From contig OX104124.1 of assembly GCA_944474755.1 (NCBI GenBank), forward strand, positions 24,650,452-24,714,451: DNA of 64,000 nucleotides. The letters run 5' to 3'. This document shows positions 36,961 to 49,763 of this stretch, piece after piece. Source of the DNA: Limnoperna fortunei. Lineage: Eukaryota > Mollusca > Bivalvia > Mytilida > Modiolidae. The notes beneath the pieces are model-generated. The model was not told the origin of the DNA. It ran no database searches and saw only the letters and a program-made list of their open reading frames with translations. A program made the position numbers and the translations under genes. Positions within the stretch are counted from its first letter, which is position 1. The number at the start of each line of letters is the position of its first letter.

Positions 36961-37714
36961 GTATATTATTTGTTTATATGTACATTTGTATATTATCTAA
37001 TTGAATATCAGCATTCTGGTTAAAGCTAATTATGTGAGGTTGAGTGTTCACCAAATACTTTCGATCCTCCCCCAGTATAAAACTGGATTCCATGATATAG
37101 CTGAAAAATTGCTGAAGTCTTATTTAAACAAAGAAAAACTATTTTTAAAGCTGTGTACAAATTATGTTAATAGGGTACTCTCTGACTCATTTTGTCTTCA
37201 TCAGGTAAAAAACGTGGCCGCCATTGGCAAATCTGTACTAATTTCTTTTCCTTTGAAACATCCAAATCACCAAATGGATTGCAACTTGCAACTTTGCAGA
37301 TCATAGTATGAATTTTCCAATATCTCTCGGTTTTTGCTGCAAGATGTTTAAAACATGGCCTCAAGGTGAAATCCTTGTTTCTGACTGGTTGAATTTTTAC
37401 AAATTGTTTCTTTACAGGTTTAACTAAATATGATCCTAATTTTCTATTGGCTAAAACATTAAAGGTTTGAAAAATGGAATGTCAAATTAAGTATTATTTT
37501 TGTAATTTTAATAATGTATGGGAGGTCCTCTAAAAAAATCATATCTTGACAATCAAACTGCAAGCAGAACATAAATAATTCTTATTTAATGGTCATTTGT
37601 AAACCATAAGATTAATACAAGCTCTTTAGGGCCTCTGGTTTTATATGCACATTGTAATAAGTTGCTTCTTTAAGTTTGATAGGCCATAATGTTTATCTGC
37701 CTTATTTTTTTCAG
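36961..37714. other. Intron 9, contains a diverged interspersed repeat
   Basis: The stretch from about 37165 to 37640 has AACGTGGCCGCCATTGGC and a GGGCCTCTGGTT end near 37627, reminiscent of family A. The open frames on both strands here are not supported as genes. Confidence 0.4.
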
Positions 37715-37798
37715 ACGATGTTACCACCTATTTTTCCGCCAGAATATGACATTGTCAAGAGATATGTAGGCATGTACCACAGGACTCTGTCAAGTTAT
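37715..37798 (+). CDS. EXOC3: EXOC3 coding exon 10
   Basis: The acceptor TTATTTTTTTCAG ends at 37714 and the donor is TAT|GTAAGT. The exon has 84 nt, phase 0 at both ends, and codes for residues 303-330 with MLPPIFPPEYDIVKRYVGMY and HRTLSSY, similar to vertebrate FPPHYEIF...MYHQALS. The last 31 nt and the first 10 intron bases form the unit of the tandem array that follows directly, so the true donor is the first of several near-identical ones. Confidence 0.95.
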
Positions 37799-38127
37799 GT
37801 AAGTAAATAGGCACGTACCGCAGGACTCTGTCAAGTTATGTAAGTAATTAGGCACATAGCGCAGGACTCTGTCAAGTTATGTAAGTAATTGGCATGTACC
37901 GCAAGACTCTGTCAAGAAAATAGGCATGTACCACAGGACTCTGTCAAGTTATGTAAGTAAATAGGCACGTACCGCATGACTCTGTCAAAGTTATGTAAGT
38001 AAATATGCATGTACCACAGGACTCTCAAGTTATGTAAGTAAAGAGGCATGTACCGCAGGACTCTGTCACGTTATGTAAGTAAATAGGCATGTATCGCAGG
38101 ACTCTGTCAAGTTATGTAAGTAAATTC
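37768..38127. repeat. Tandem array of the exon 10 / intron 10 junction, 41-bp unit, about 8 copies
   Basis: The first copy is exonic (37768-37798) plus GTAAGTAAAT. Following copies start at 37809 and 37850 with a 41-bp period; some later copies are shorter. Each copy repeats AGGCATGTACCGCAGGACTC and TGTCAAGTTATGTAAGTAAA, that is, 31 nt of coding exon plus the 5' splice site. Most copies keep a full TTAT|GTAAGT donor. Read-through from the exon gives GTA AGT AAA TAG, a stop after three codons. Confidence 0.97.
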
Positions 38128-38211
38128 ATTGATGATTAAGTTAAAAATTCACTAAATATGGTTCATTGTTAAAAATAACATGGTATATAACATTTATATT
38201 TATATTTTCAG

Positions 38212-38285
38212 CTTCAAGAAATGATACGTCAGGGCTTGGAAGGAAACGAATTTGTCACACTGTTGACTTGGGTTAACTCATATTA
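38212..38285 (+). CDS. EXOC3: EXOC3 coding exon 11
   Basis: The acceptor TATATTTTCAG ends at 38211 and the donor is TATTA|GTAAGT. The exon has 74 nt and codes for residues 331-355 with QEMIRQGLEGNEFVTLLTWV, matching vertebrate LE-NEIVSLLTWV. Intron 10 (413 bp) consists largely of the junction array. Confidence 0.95.
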
Positions 38286-38894
38286 GTAAGTGGTATTACA
38301 TTGCTATATGTATGTTTTTGTTTGTTTGAAAATGGATTGTATGCCAATTTCAGCTATATCTTAGCATTCAGCTTTAGCGAAAGAGAAAGCTGGAGTATAT
38401 GGTCAGAAACCCAGACCTTTTGTAGGAAAACTCTTAATGTATGTTGATAAATGTTGAATCGTGCACACCTTTACAGAAGTTGGGCATGAGCTGAAGGTCC
38501 CAACTCCTGTTTCTATGTCTGTGATAACCATTTATCAGTAATTTGTGCTATTTTCCTTTCATGTGTGCCAGTTGATAATTGTTCTCACAGCATACTGTCT
38601 GTAATTTGTTCTCACAGCATACTGTCTGTAATACAAAAAATAGCAGTCAGTTCATTCCTGGGCATGCAAGACTAACGGCGGAGGAATCAATACAACTAGT
38701 TTGATATATAATGTCACATAACTAATGTAAACAATGTGAACTAATAGAATGTAAAAGAATGATCAAAACAAGATAAAATAAAATCCAATCTAATATCCTC
38801 CCCCCCCCCCCCCCTTAAAAATAGAAAAAAAAGAACAATATAAAATATAACACATTTTAAATATAGCATTCTCATCCTCATGGCACTTGAATTT
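38286..38894. other. Intron 11, unique sequence with a poly-C run
   Basis: A C run of about 17 bases lies near 38800-38815. GTTCTCACAGCATACTGTCT is duplicated near 38580 and 38608. There is no gene. Confidence 0.5.
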
Positions 38895-41594
38895 TTAGTA
38901 CTAGTAAATACATCTGCTTGTATATATGGACTCATACTGTGTCTGTATTTATAGTACTAGTAAATACATCTGTATATATGGACTCATACTGTGTCTGTAT
39001 TTATAGTACTAGTAAATACATCTGTATATATGGACATACTGTGTCTGTATTTATAGTACTAGTAAATACATCTGTATATATGGACTCATACTGTGTCTGT
39101 ATTTATAGTACTAGTAAATACATCTGTATATATGGACTCATACTGTGTCTGTATTTATAGTACTAGTAAATACATCTGTATATATGGACATACTGTGTCT
39201 GTATTTATAGTACTAGTAAATACATCTGTATATATGGACATACTGTGTCTGTATTTATAGTACTAGTAAATACATCTGTATATATGGACTCATACTGTGT
39301 CTGTATTTATAGTACTCGTAAATACATCTGTATATATGGACTCATACTGTGTCTGTATTTATAGTACTAGTAAATACATCTGTATATATGGACTCATACT
39401 GTGTCTGTATTTATAGTACTAGTAAATACATCTGCTTGTATATATGGACATACTGTGTCTGTATTTATAGTACTAGTAAATACATCTGTATATATGGACT
39501 CATACTGTGTCTGTATTTATAGTACTAGTAAATACATCTGCTTGTATATATGGACTCATACTGTGTCTGTATTTATAGTACTAGTAAATACATCTGCTTG
39601 TATATATGGACATACTGTGTCTGTATTTATAGTACTAGTAAATACATCTGTATATATGGACTCATACTGTGTCTGTATTTATAGTACTAGTAAATACATC
39701 TGCTTGTATATATGGACTCATACTGTGTCTGTATTTATAGTACTAGTAAATACATCTGCTTGTATATATGGACATACTGTGTCTGTATTTATAGTACTAG
39801 TAAATACATCTGTATATATGGACATACTGTGTCTGTATTTATAGTACTAGTAAATACATCTGCTTGTATATATGGACTCATACTGTGTCTGTATTTATAG
39901 TACTAGTAAATACATCTGCTTGTATATATGGACATACTGTGTCTGTATTTATAGTACTAGTAAATACATCTGTATATATGGACTCATACTGTGTCTGTAT
40001 TTATAGTACTAGTAAATACATCTGCTTGTATATATGGACATACTGTGTCTGTATTTATAGTACTAGTAAATACATCTGTATATATGGACTCATACTGTGT
40101 CTGTATTTATAGTACTAGTAAATACATCTGTATATATGGACTCATACTGTGTCTGTATTTATAGTACTAGTAAATACATCTGCTTGTATATATGGACTCA
40201 TACTGTGTCTGTATTTATAGTACTAGTAAATACATCTGCTTGTATATATGGACATACTGTGTCTGTATTTATAGTACTAGTAAATACATCTGTATATATG
40301 GACATACTGTGTCTGTATTTATAGTACTAGTAAATACATCTGTATATATGGACTCATACTGTGTCTGTATTTATAGTACTAGTAAATACATCTGTATATA
40401 TGGACATACTGTGTCTGTATTTATAGTACTAGTAAATACATCTGTATATATGGACTCATACTGTGTCTGTATTTATAGTACTAGTAAATACATCTGTATA
40501 TATGGACATACTGTGTCTGTATTTATAGTACTAGTAAATACATCTGTATATATGGACTCATACTGTGTCTGTATTTATAGTACTAGTAAATACATCTGTA
40601 TATATGGACATACTGTGTCTGTATTTATAGTACTAGTAAATACATCTGTATATATGGACTCATACTGTGTCTGTATTTATAGTACTAGTAAATACATCTG
40701 TATATATGGACATACTGTGTCTGTATTTATAGTACTAGTAAATACATCTGTTTATATGGACATACTGTGTCTGTATTTATAGTACTAGTAAATACATCTG
40801 TATATATGGACTCATACTGTGTCTGTATTTATAGTACTAGTAAATACATCTGTATATATGGACATACTGTGTCTGTATTTATAGTACTAGTAAATACATC
40901 TGTATATATGGACTCATACTGTGTCTGTATTTATAGTACTAGTAAATACATCTGTATATATGGACATACTGTGTCTGTATTTATAGTACTAGTAAATACA
41001 TCTGTATATATGGACTCATACTGTGTCTGTATTTATAGTACTAGTAAATACATCTGTATATATGGACATACTGTGTCTGTATTAATAGTACTAGTAAATA
41101 CATCTGTATATATGGACTCATACTGTGTCTGTATTTATAGTACTAGTAAATACATCTGTATATATGGACTCATACTGTGTCTGTATTTATAGTACTAGTA
41201 AATACATCTGTATATATGGACATACTGTGTCTGTTTTTATAGTACTAGTAAATACATCTGTATATATGGACATACTGTGTCTGTATTTATAGTACTAGTA
41301 AATACATCTGTATATATGGACTCATACTGTGTCTGTATTTATAGTACTAGTAAATACATCTGTATATATGGACTCATACTGTGTCTGTATTTATAGTACT
41401 AGTAAATACATCTGTATATATGGACTCATACTGTGTCTGTATTTATAGTACTAGTAAATACATCTGTATATATGGACATACTGTGTCTGTATTTATAGTA
41501 CTAGTAAATACATCTATATATATGGACTCATACTGTGTCTGTATTTATAGTACTAGTAAATACATCTGTATATATGGACTCATACTGTGTCTGT
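38895..41594. repeat. 2.7-kb minisatellite in intron 11, 50/52/56-bp units, about 53 copies
   Basis: Units CATACTGTGTCTGTATTTAT, AGTACTAGTAAATACATCTG and TATATATGGA (plus an optional CT or CTTG) are nearly identical. Length variants (GGACTCATACT or GGACATACT; CTGTATATA or CTGCTTGTATATA) alternate, giving pairs of about 102 bp that keep frames open for up to 196 codons. Each unit contains the near-palindrome ATTTATAGTACTAGTAAAT. The high identity points to recent homogenisation. Confidence 0.98.
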
Positions 41595-42044
41595 TAATGG
41601 TTTTGACATGCAATATTCTCTGCCTTCTAATAACAATGACCAGTTTTAATAAAAAGAACACAAACATCAACAGAAAATAACAAATCTTAAATTCCAAATC
41701 ATTCACAACAACAACTAACCAACCCTTTACATAATGCAATTTTAATTGCAAATGGAATTTCTAAATAAATGAGGTGTAAATCATATTTCCCCTGGCCACT
41801 GCAAAGTACTGAAAAGAAATAACACACAGCCAAACAGAAACAGAAATGATAACAATATAAAATACACAATTTAGAAAACAATAAAGTGAAACTGACAGAT
41901 CAATGGAAAATTGGTCAGAAATGTTGTTGTCGGGAATTTGACATCTGCTACAGTTTTGCATCAAAGGTCATGACATTAAAAATTTGACACCCAAAAAAAT
42001 TATTAAGAGTAAAATAAAAGATTTGCATACCTAAACTTCGCGAA
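41595..42044. other. Intron 11, unique sequence
   Basis: AT-rich. Overlapping minus-strand frames at 41545-41964 are rich in hydrophobic residues but match nothing known to me. Confidence 0.4.
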
Positions 42045-42404
42045 CTACCAATTTCTTTCTTTAAAATCATGTTCATGTAGATGAAGCTGAACAGTGCGTT
42101 TTGATACAGGCACATCTCTATTTTCATTAAATTTGTTGGTAATATCGATTAAACTGTCTCTCCCATTAACTTTTACTAACCGTTCTAATTTGCGATAATC
42201 CGGTTCCTTGACTCGAGGCATCATTCCACTTCATTTGATGTTTTCAACTGTTCCACGTTCTTCAATGAGCCTTTTCAAGTCACCAATAGTTGATTTTGGT
42301 ATTCCCAGAGTGTCTGCTACAAATCTGATTGTTTTCCCCTCATTCAGCAATTTACGAACCACGTCTTTAATGTCATCAGGAAGCTCCTTGCCTTTTCTTC
42401 CCAT
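42045..42404 (-). pseudogene. Tc1/mariner-type transposase remnant, N-terminal DNA-binding region
   Basis: From the ATG at 42404 the minus strand reads MGRKGKELPDDIKDVV, then a helix-turn-helix-like stretch (GKTIRFVADTLGIPKSTIGD). An in-frame TGA (42231-42233) falls where Tc1 proteins have the linker between two helix-turn-helix modules. The same frame resumes with PRVKEPDYRKLERLVKVNGR and VPVSKRTVQLHLHEHDFK, typical of the second Tc1-like module, and stops at 42045. The catalytic DDE domain is missing. It is a dead fragment. Confidence 0.75.
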
Positions 42405-43660
42405 GTTTACTTCTGAAGGTGTCAGAAATGAGTACGTTTACTAGCAGACGACAACTTTGTCACATGATTAGTGATGTCATGGGATTATCATGTGACCTTA
42501 AGTAACTTAAAAATTACAACATGCGTTATAAATGTTTTAATTATATCAATAAAACTGATGTTAGCTGAGCTGTTGCTCAGTCAGCCGCCATCTTATCCGA
42601 ATATATATTGCAATACTCTGTAAGTAATGACTGACCTGCAAGTAGTAAACCTTTGTAGTGAGGATGGACTTTGTACAAGTACATGTATATCTGGTTTAAC
42701 AATTTAAAAAAATAGTTTTACCTTTATTTATTCAAAATAAATTGAATTGTACAATAGGCCAGGTCTGTTTATGCCTTTTCCACTTGAAATACATATATGG
42801 TTACAGATAAATGCCGTATTTAATAAATAAGGCAGTATTTGTACTTTACATATGGCTATTCCATTCAAAAGTATATCCTGGTTTTGCCAGTTCTTGGTAG
42901 CATAAGATATTATGGAATAAAACTTGTTTTTTATCCAATATTTACTTATTTAATTTTATTTACCCATTTGTTTCATAGATAAACTCCTACACACTTGCAA
43001 TAAATTACAGTCCAGTTATTGCAAAGATCTTCAAATTTTTCTAAATGACCTCATTTTTGACATATTGTATACTAAATCACCAGTTCTCTATAATGTATGT
43101 GTAATAAGCTATGTAGGGCGATTCTGACAATAAAATATCATGAAATGTAATTAAAAATGTTAGTCATATAAAATTTGTTTAAATTGGAGCATTGGCTTAA
43201 AAGATAGGACCTGTCTATAGTACAGGAAGTTGAAGAAATTTTGGTATTATGGAACAGTATCAGAATATATGGTACTGTGTATTTGAGAATTTTACACATC
43301 TAAACCTCGAACTTGCTTATTTTTTCATTCCTGAGGAGCAAAGTGGTGTCCTAAAGAAAAATAGCTGACAAACAGACAGACATGTGCAAATCCACATTTT
43401 ATGACAAATTGAATTTTTGCATAACTATCGAGAACAGGTTAAGACATGATATAAGATTTTCTAAAGTGGACCCACAACCCAGACATTTATTTGCAATGGG
43501 AATATGATCATTGTTTATCCTACCAGTGTCACACTTTCTAACTGTGTCTCCCAAATACACAGTAATTAGATTTGATCAGAGAGTAAGGTATATTTCCCTT
43601 CTTAACTAAATCAAAGCTGTTCTGAGGAAAACATAACAATATTTTTTAATTACTTTTTAG
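42405..43660. other. Intron 11, unique sequence before exon 12
   Basis: No gene recognised. CTGAGCTGTTGCTCAG near 42565 is a small hairpin. Confidence 0.5.
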
Positions 43661-43756
43661 TTCCACTGAATTGATGAGACATCCAGAATTAAATATTGAT
43701 GCATCTGACCTTGGTCCTTTGTTAGAAAATAATGTAATAGACGACTTGCAAAATCA
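43661..43756 (+). CDS. EXOC3: EXOC3 coding exon 12
   Basis: The acceptor TAATTACTTTTTAG ends at 43660 and the donor is AATCA|GTAAGT. The exon has 96 nt (1 + 31 codons + 2) and codes for residues 355-387 with STELMRHPELNID and LGPLLENNVIDDLQNQ, matching vertebrate YTSTEMMR and LEPLL. Its last 26 nt are the seed of the array that follows. Confidence 0.95.
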
Positions 43757-46700
43757 GTAAGTACAATGTAATAGATGACTTACAAAATCAGTAAGTACAA
43801 TGTAATAGACGACTTGCAAAATCAGTAAGTACAATGTAATAGATGACTTACAAAATCAGTAAGTACAATGTAATTGATGACTTACAAAATCATTAAGTAC
43901 AATGTAATCAGTAAGTACAATGTAATTGACGACTTGCAAAATCAGTAAGTACAATGTAATTGATAACTTACAAAATCAGTAAGTACAATGTAATTGATGA
44001 CTTACAAAATCTGTAAGTACAATGTAATTGATGACTCACAAAATCTGTAAGTACAATGTAATTGATGACTTACAAATCAGTAAGTACAATGTAATAGACG
44101 ACTTGCAAAATCAGTAAGTACAATGTAATAGACGACTTGCAAAATCAGTAAGTACAATGTAATTGATGACTTATAAAATCAGTAAGTACAATGTAATTGA
44201 TAACTTACAAAATCAGTAAGTACAATGTAATTGATGACTTACAAAATCTGTAAGTACAATGTAATTGATGACTTACAAAATCTGTAAGTACAATGTATTA
44301 GATGTCTTACAAAATCAGTAAGTACAATGTAATAGATGACTTACAAAATCAGTAAGTACAATGTAATAGACGACTTGCAAAATCAGTAAGTACAATGTAT
44401 TAGATGTCTTACAAAATCATTAAGTACAATGTAGTACAATGTAATAGATGTCTTACAAAATCAGTAAGTGCAATGTAATTGATGACTTACAAAATCTGTA
44501 AGTACAATGTAATTGATGACTTACAAAATCTGTAAGTACAATGTAATTGATGACTTACAAAATCAGTAAGTACAATGTAATTGATGACTTACAAAATCAG
44601 TAAGTACAATGTAGTTGATGACTTGCAAAATCAGTAAGTACAATGTAAAGTACAATGTAATAGACGACTTGCAAAATCAGTAAGTACAATGTAATTGATG
44701 ACTTACAAAATCTGTAAGTACAATGTAATTGATGACTTATAAAATCAGTAAGTACAATGTAATAGACGACTTGCAAAATCAGTAAGTACAATGTAATTGA
44801 TGACTTACAAAATCTGTAAGTACAATGTAATTGATGACTTACAAAATCTGTAAGTACAATGTATTAGATGTCTTACAAAATCAGTAAGTACAATGTAATT
44901 GATGACTTACAAAATCTGTAAGTACAATGTAATTGATGACTCACAAAATCTGTAAGTACAATGTAATTGATGACTTACAAATCAGTAAGTACAATGTAAT
45001 AGACGACTTGCAAAATCAGTAAGTACAATGTAATAGACGACTTGCAAAATCAGTAAGTACAATGTAATTGATGACTTATAAAATCAGTAAGTACAATGTA
45101 ATTGATAACTTACAAAATCAGTAAGTACAATGTAATTGATGACTTACAAAATCTGTAAGTACAATGTAATTGATGACTTACAAAATCTGTAAGTACAATG
45201 TATTAGATGTCTTACAAAATCAGTAAGTACAATGTAATAGATGACTTACAAAATCAGTAAGTACAATGTAATAGACGACTTGCAAAATCAGTAAGTACAA
45301 TGTATTAGATGTCTTACAAAATCATTAAGTACAATGTAGTACAATGTAATAGATGTCTTACAAAATCAGTAAGTGCAATGTAATTGATGACTTACAAAAT
45401 CTGTAAGTACAATGTAATTGATGACTTACAAAATCTGTAAGTACAATGTAATTGATGACTTACAAAATCAGTAAGTACAATGTAATTGATGACTTACAAA
45501 ATCAGTAAGTACAATGTAGTTGATGACTTGCAAAATCAGTAAGTACAATGTAAAGTACAATGTAATAGACGACTTGCAAAATCAGTAAGTACAATGTAAT
45601 TGATGACTTACAAAATCTGTAAGTACAATGTAATTGATGACTTATAAAATCAGTAAGTACAATGTAATAGACGACTTGCAAAATCAGTAAGTACAATGTA
45701 ATTGATGACTTACAAAATCTGTAAGTACAATGTAATTGATGACTTACTAAATCTGTAAGTACAATGTATTAGATGTCTTACAAAATCAGTAAGTACAATG
45801 TAATAGATGACTTACAAAATCAGTAAGTACAATGTAATAGACGACTTGCAAAATCAGTAAGTACAATGTATTAGATGTCTTACAAAATCATTAAGTACAA
45901 TGTAATAGATGTCTTACAAAATCAGTAAGTGCAATGTAATTGATGACTTACAAAATCTGTAAGTACAATGTAATTGATGACTTACAAAATCTGTAAGTAC
46001 AATGTAATTGATGACTTACAAAATCAGTAAGTACAATGTAATTGATGACTTACAAAATCAGTAAGTACAATGTAGTTGATGACTTGCAAAATCAGTAAGT
46101 ACAATGTAAAGTACAATGTAATAGACGACTTGCAAAATCAGTAAGTACAATGTAATTGATGACTTACAAAATCTGTAAGTACAATGTAATTGATGACTTA
46201 TAAAATCAGTAAGTACAATGTAATAGACGACTTGCAAAATCAGTAAGTACAATGTAATTGATGACTTACAAAATCTGTAAGTACAATGTAATTGATGACT
46301 TATAAAATCAGTAAGTACAATGTAATTGATGACTTATAAAATCAGTAAGTACAATGTAATTGATGACTTATAAAATCAGTAAGTGCAATGTAATTGATGA
46401 CTTACAAAATCAGTAAGTACAATGTAATTGATGACTTACAAAATCAGTAAGTACAATGTAATTGATAACTTACAAAATCAGTAAGTACAATGTAATTGAC
46501 GACTTGCAAAATCAGTAAGTACAATGTAATTGATGACTTACAAAATCAGTAAGTACAATGTATTAGATGACTTACAAAATCAGTAAGTACAATGTAATTG
46601 ATGACTTACAAAATCAGTAAGTACAATGTAATTGATGACTTGCAAAATCAGTAAGTACAATGTAATAGATGACTTACAAAATCAGTAAGTACAATGTATT

Positions 46701-47120
46701 GATGACTTACAAAATCATTAAGTACAATGTAATCAGTAAGTACAATGTAATAGATGACTTACAAAATCAGTAAGTACAATGTAATTGATGACTTACAAAA
46801 TCAGTAAGTACAATGTAATTGATGACTTACAAAATCTGTAAGTACAATGTAATTGATGACTTATAAAATCAGTAAGTACAATGTAATTGATGACTTACAA
46901 AATCAGTAAGTACAATGTAATAGATGACTTACAAAATCAGTAAGTACAATGTAATTGATGACTTGCAAAATCAGTAAGTACAATGTAATAGATGACTTAC
47001 AAAATCAGTAAGTACAATGTAATTGATGACTTACAAAATCAGTAAGTACAATGTAATTGATGACTTACAAATCAGTAAGTACAATGTAATAGACGACTTG
47101 CAAAATCAGTAAGTACAATA
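43731..47120. repeat. 3.4-kb tandem array of the exon 12 / intron 12 junction, 34-bp unit, about 100 copies
   Basis: Copy one is the exon end (43731-43756, AATGTAATAGACGACTTGCA + AAATCA) plus GTAAGTAC. The next begins at 43765, a 34-bp period. Many copies match the exon exactly; others read AATTGATGACTTACAAAATC. Almost every copy keeps CA|GTAAGT or CT|GTAAGT. Larger blocks are duplicated: one 195-bp segment occurs at 44597, 45502 and 46058. Read-through from the exon gives CAG then TAA, an immediate stop. Confidence 0.98.
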
Positions 47121-47904
47121 CAGTTTTGATTCATTGCAGAGGCATTTAAAGTTGAAAACATCAACACCGAACTTTATAAAAGAAAGGTAGTACCATATAC
47201 GCAGTGAAAAGAATCATTTAAACGCTCAAATGAACACTGCATTGTCAATTAGGACATGTTTTCAAAAGACCCCTTACAGAATGGTGTGTTTTCAGTCCAA
47301 ACCATAATTGGCTCTGTACGTGGTCTTGTCTTAGAAATATTTCCTATAATTGCCAAATAAATCACACCCTTTTGCTTAGATAATCAGTATCATCCAGCAA
47401 TCCTACCATGATTACAAAAAATGGTTAGACTGTCCTCTTACACAGTTATGTCTAATGACCCTGTCTGCCATTTAGGGATGGCTGCATTATTAAAAATATG
47501 ACAAAATTTTTTCTCATTTAAAACCAAATAAAATAACAGTTTTCTGTGAGTCTTTAGTTTAAGTTGATGCATTGTATTAAGAAGAGAAGAAAACAATGGA
47601 TGATCAGACAGTCATAAATATTTATAGAAAGACACATGATCACAAAATTTAAAAAGCAAACAGCAGTTAAGATGAACATCACAACCCCTTTGAAAATTGG
47701 GGTTAGAGTGGGGGGAGGAGGAAGGGTTGAACTCAGGTACTCCAGAAGAGTAAGCAGTTTCTTCCCACATTTTGCAGTCAAGGTAATTGTTAAATTTAAT
47801 TTAGAAATGCAGAAAAGATAAGCATTTTATTTGGTAGAAAACACAACTCCTATTTCCCCCAATGGTGCAATATCTCTCTCTATATTTATTTTGAACCTTT
47901 GTAG
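47121..47904. other. Intron 12, unique sequence before exon 13
   Basis: AT-rich; nothing recognised apart from the exon 13 acceptor. Confidence 0.5.
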
Positions 47905-47971
47905 ATACCTCAGAACAATGAAGTTTAACATTATGGAGTGGATGAAGAACTCATTAGTGCAGGATAAAAAG
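47905..47971 (+). CDS. EXOC3: EXOC3 coding exon 13
   Basis: The acceptor TTGAACCTTTGTAG ends at 47904 and the donor is AAG|GTACAT. The exon has 67 nt (1 + 66) and codes for residues 387-409 with YLRTMKFNIMEWMKNSLVQD and KK. This aligns in position with vertebrate YMSTLTSNIIAWLRKALETD. Confidence 0.94.
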
Positions 47972-48123
47972 GTACATACAGGTTATTTGATATTGTTTAA
48001 CATAACTGTTTGACTTAAATATCACAAAATTGATCACATTCACATTAAGGACAGGAAACACACTTTATATAGATCTCATTCCATTAAACCTAAGTTGTGT
48101 ATGCCCTTACTTATCGGGTGATA

Positions 48124-49057
48124 ACAGTGAAAGCCTGGGCCTATGGACCATATAGGTTGGCTTATTGGAGAGAGCCAAACAGTGAAAGACTGGGCCTATG
48201 GACCATATAGGTTTGCTTATTGGAGAGAGCCAAACAGTGAAAGACTGGGCCTATGGACCATATAGGGTGGATTATTGGAGAGAGCCAAACAGTGAAAGAC
48301 TGGGCCTATGGACCATATAGGGTGGATTATTGGAGATAGCCAAACAGTGAAAGACTGGGCCTATGGACCATATAGGGTGGATTATTGGAGAGAGCCAAAC
48401 AGTGAAAGACTGGGCCTATGGACCATATAGGGTGGATTATTGGAGAGAGCCAAACAGTGAAAGACTGGGCCTATGGACCATATAGGGTGGATTATTGGAG
48501 ATAGCCAAACAGTGAAAGACTGGGCCTATGGACCATATAGGTTGGCTTATTGGAGAGAGCCAAACAGTGAAAGACTGGGCCTATGGACCATATAGGTTGG
48601 CTTATTTGAGAGAGCCAAACAGTGAAAGACTGGGCCTATGGACCATATAGGGTGGCTTATTGGAGAGAGCTAAACAGTGTAAGACTGGGCCTATGGACCA
48701 TATAGGGTGGCTTATTTGAGAGAGCCAAACAACAAAAGACTGGGCCTATGGACCATAAAGGTTGGCTTATTGGAGAGAGCAAAACAGTGAAAGACTGGGC
48801 CTATGGACCATATAGGGTGGCTTATTGGAGAGAGCCAAACAGTGAAAGACTGGGCCTATGGACCATATAGGGTGGCTTATTGGAGAGAGCCAAACAGTGA
48901 AAGACTGGGCCTATGGACCATATAGGGTGGCTCATTGGAGAGAGCCAAACTGTGAAATACTGGGCCTATGGACCATATAGGTTGGCTTATTGGAGAGAGC
49001 CAAACAGTGAAAGACTGGGCCTATGGACCATTTAGGGTGGCTTATTGGAGAGAGCCA
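48124..49057. repeat. Minisatellite in intron 13, 55-bp unit, 17 copies
   Basis: ACAGTGAAAGACTGGGCCTA, TGGACCATATAGGGTGGCTT and ATTGGAGAGAGCCAA repeat with an exact 55-bp period (48124, 48179 and onward). The variants are GGTTGGC/GGGTGGA and GAGAGAGC/GAGATAGC. It does not match any EXOC3 exon. Confidence 0.97.
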
Positions 49058-49763
49058 GCCTCTTTTATAGTTGTAAAAATAGAAAGTACATCCTCACAAA
49101 AGCCAAGTTTTCAGTTTCTACATACATGTAACACTCCTGTTGTCAAGGTTTCCTGCCATTATTGGTTATTGTTTTTTACTTGTTTTTGTCCTGATCTATA
49201 GCCAAAATGCTGCTCACTTCATACTAAGTGATCATTTAATCAACAATTAAACCGTAGATGGTTCTTACAGAAAGACTAGAAAATTGTCAAATAGATTTTA
49301 ATAACATACCTGTTTAAACTTCAGTTTTTACCACAAATCCTTTCACGGAATGTGATATAGTTAAAGTTATAGTATGTGGTATTTAAAGTGTAGATTTTGT
49401 GCATGCTTTGTTTTTCATTAACTTGTATGGTTTCCGAGTAGTAGTATAACTAATCAAAGGTCAAAATCTAGAATGTGACCTCACCCTTTGACTTAATATC
49501 CACCTTTACAATGTTGACCCTTGTCTGAATGCTGCTTTTAAAAGGAAGTTTTTTTCAATTTATTGTATCACTTTATGTCCTATGTTATTCTTTAATGTGT
49601 ATTATATAATGAAACAATGAAAGGGGAGTTGTATAGAACACTAAAAAGTTATTTATTTTACTGTTTATTATTTTGTAATTACATGTACTATGATAGTCTT
49701 AAAATGACTTATGAAAAGATTGTGTTGTCATGAAAGGAATATATAGGTCTGATCTTTTTGTAG
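49058..49763. other. Intron 13, unique sequence before exon 14
   Basis: AT-rich; nothing recognised. Confidence 0.5.

Noticed and set aside
38918..41680. Open frames of up to 196 codons (repeats of SVFIVLVNTS and similar)
   Set aside because: They lie in a tandem array whose paired unit length is a multiple of three, run in several overlapping frames and lack any domain. They are by-products of the repeat.
43757..47120. Repeated mini-exons in intron 12 adding protein sequence
   Set aside because: The units have donors but no acceptors, and reading on from exon 12 meets TAA at once.
47636..48013. Open frames near exon 13
   Set aside because: They are intron sequence or exon 13 in other frames. 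Only the exon 13 frame joins its neighbours in phase.
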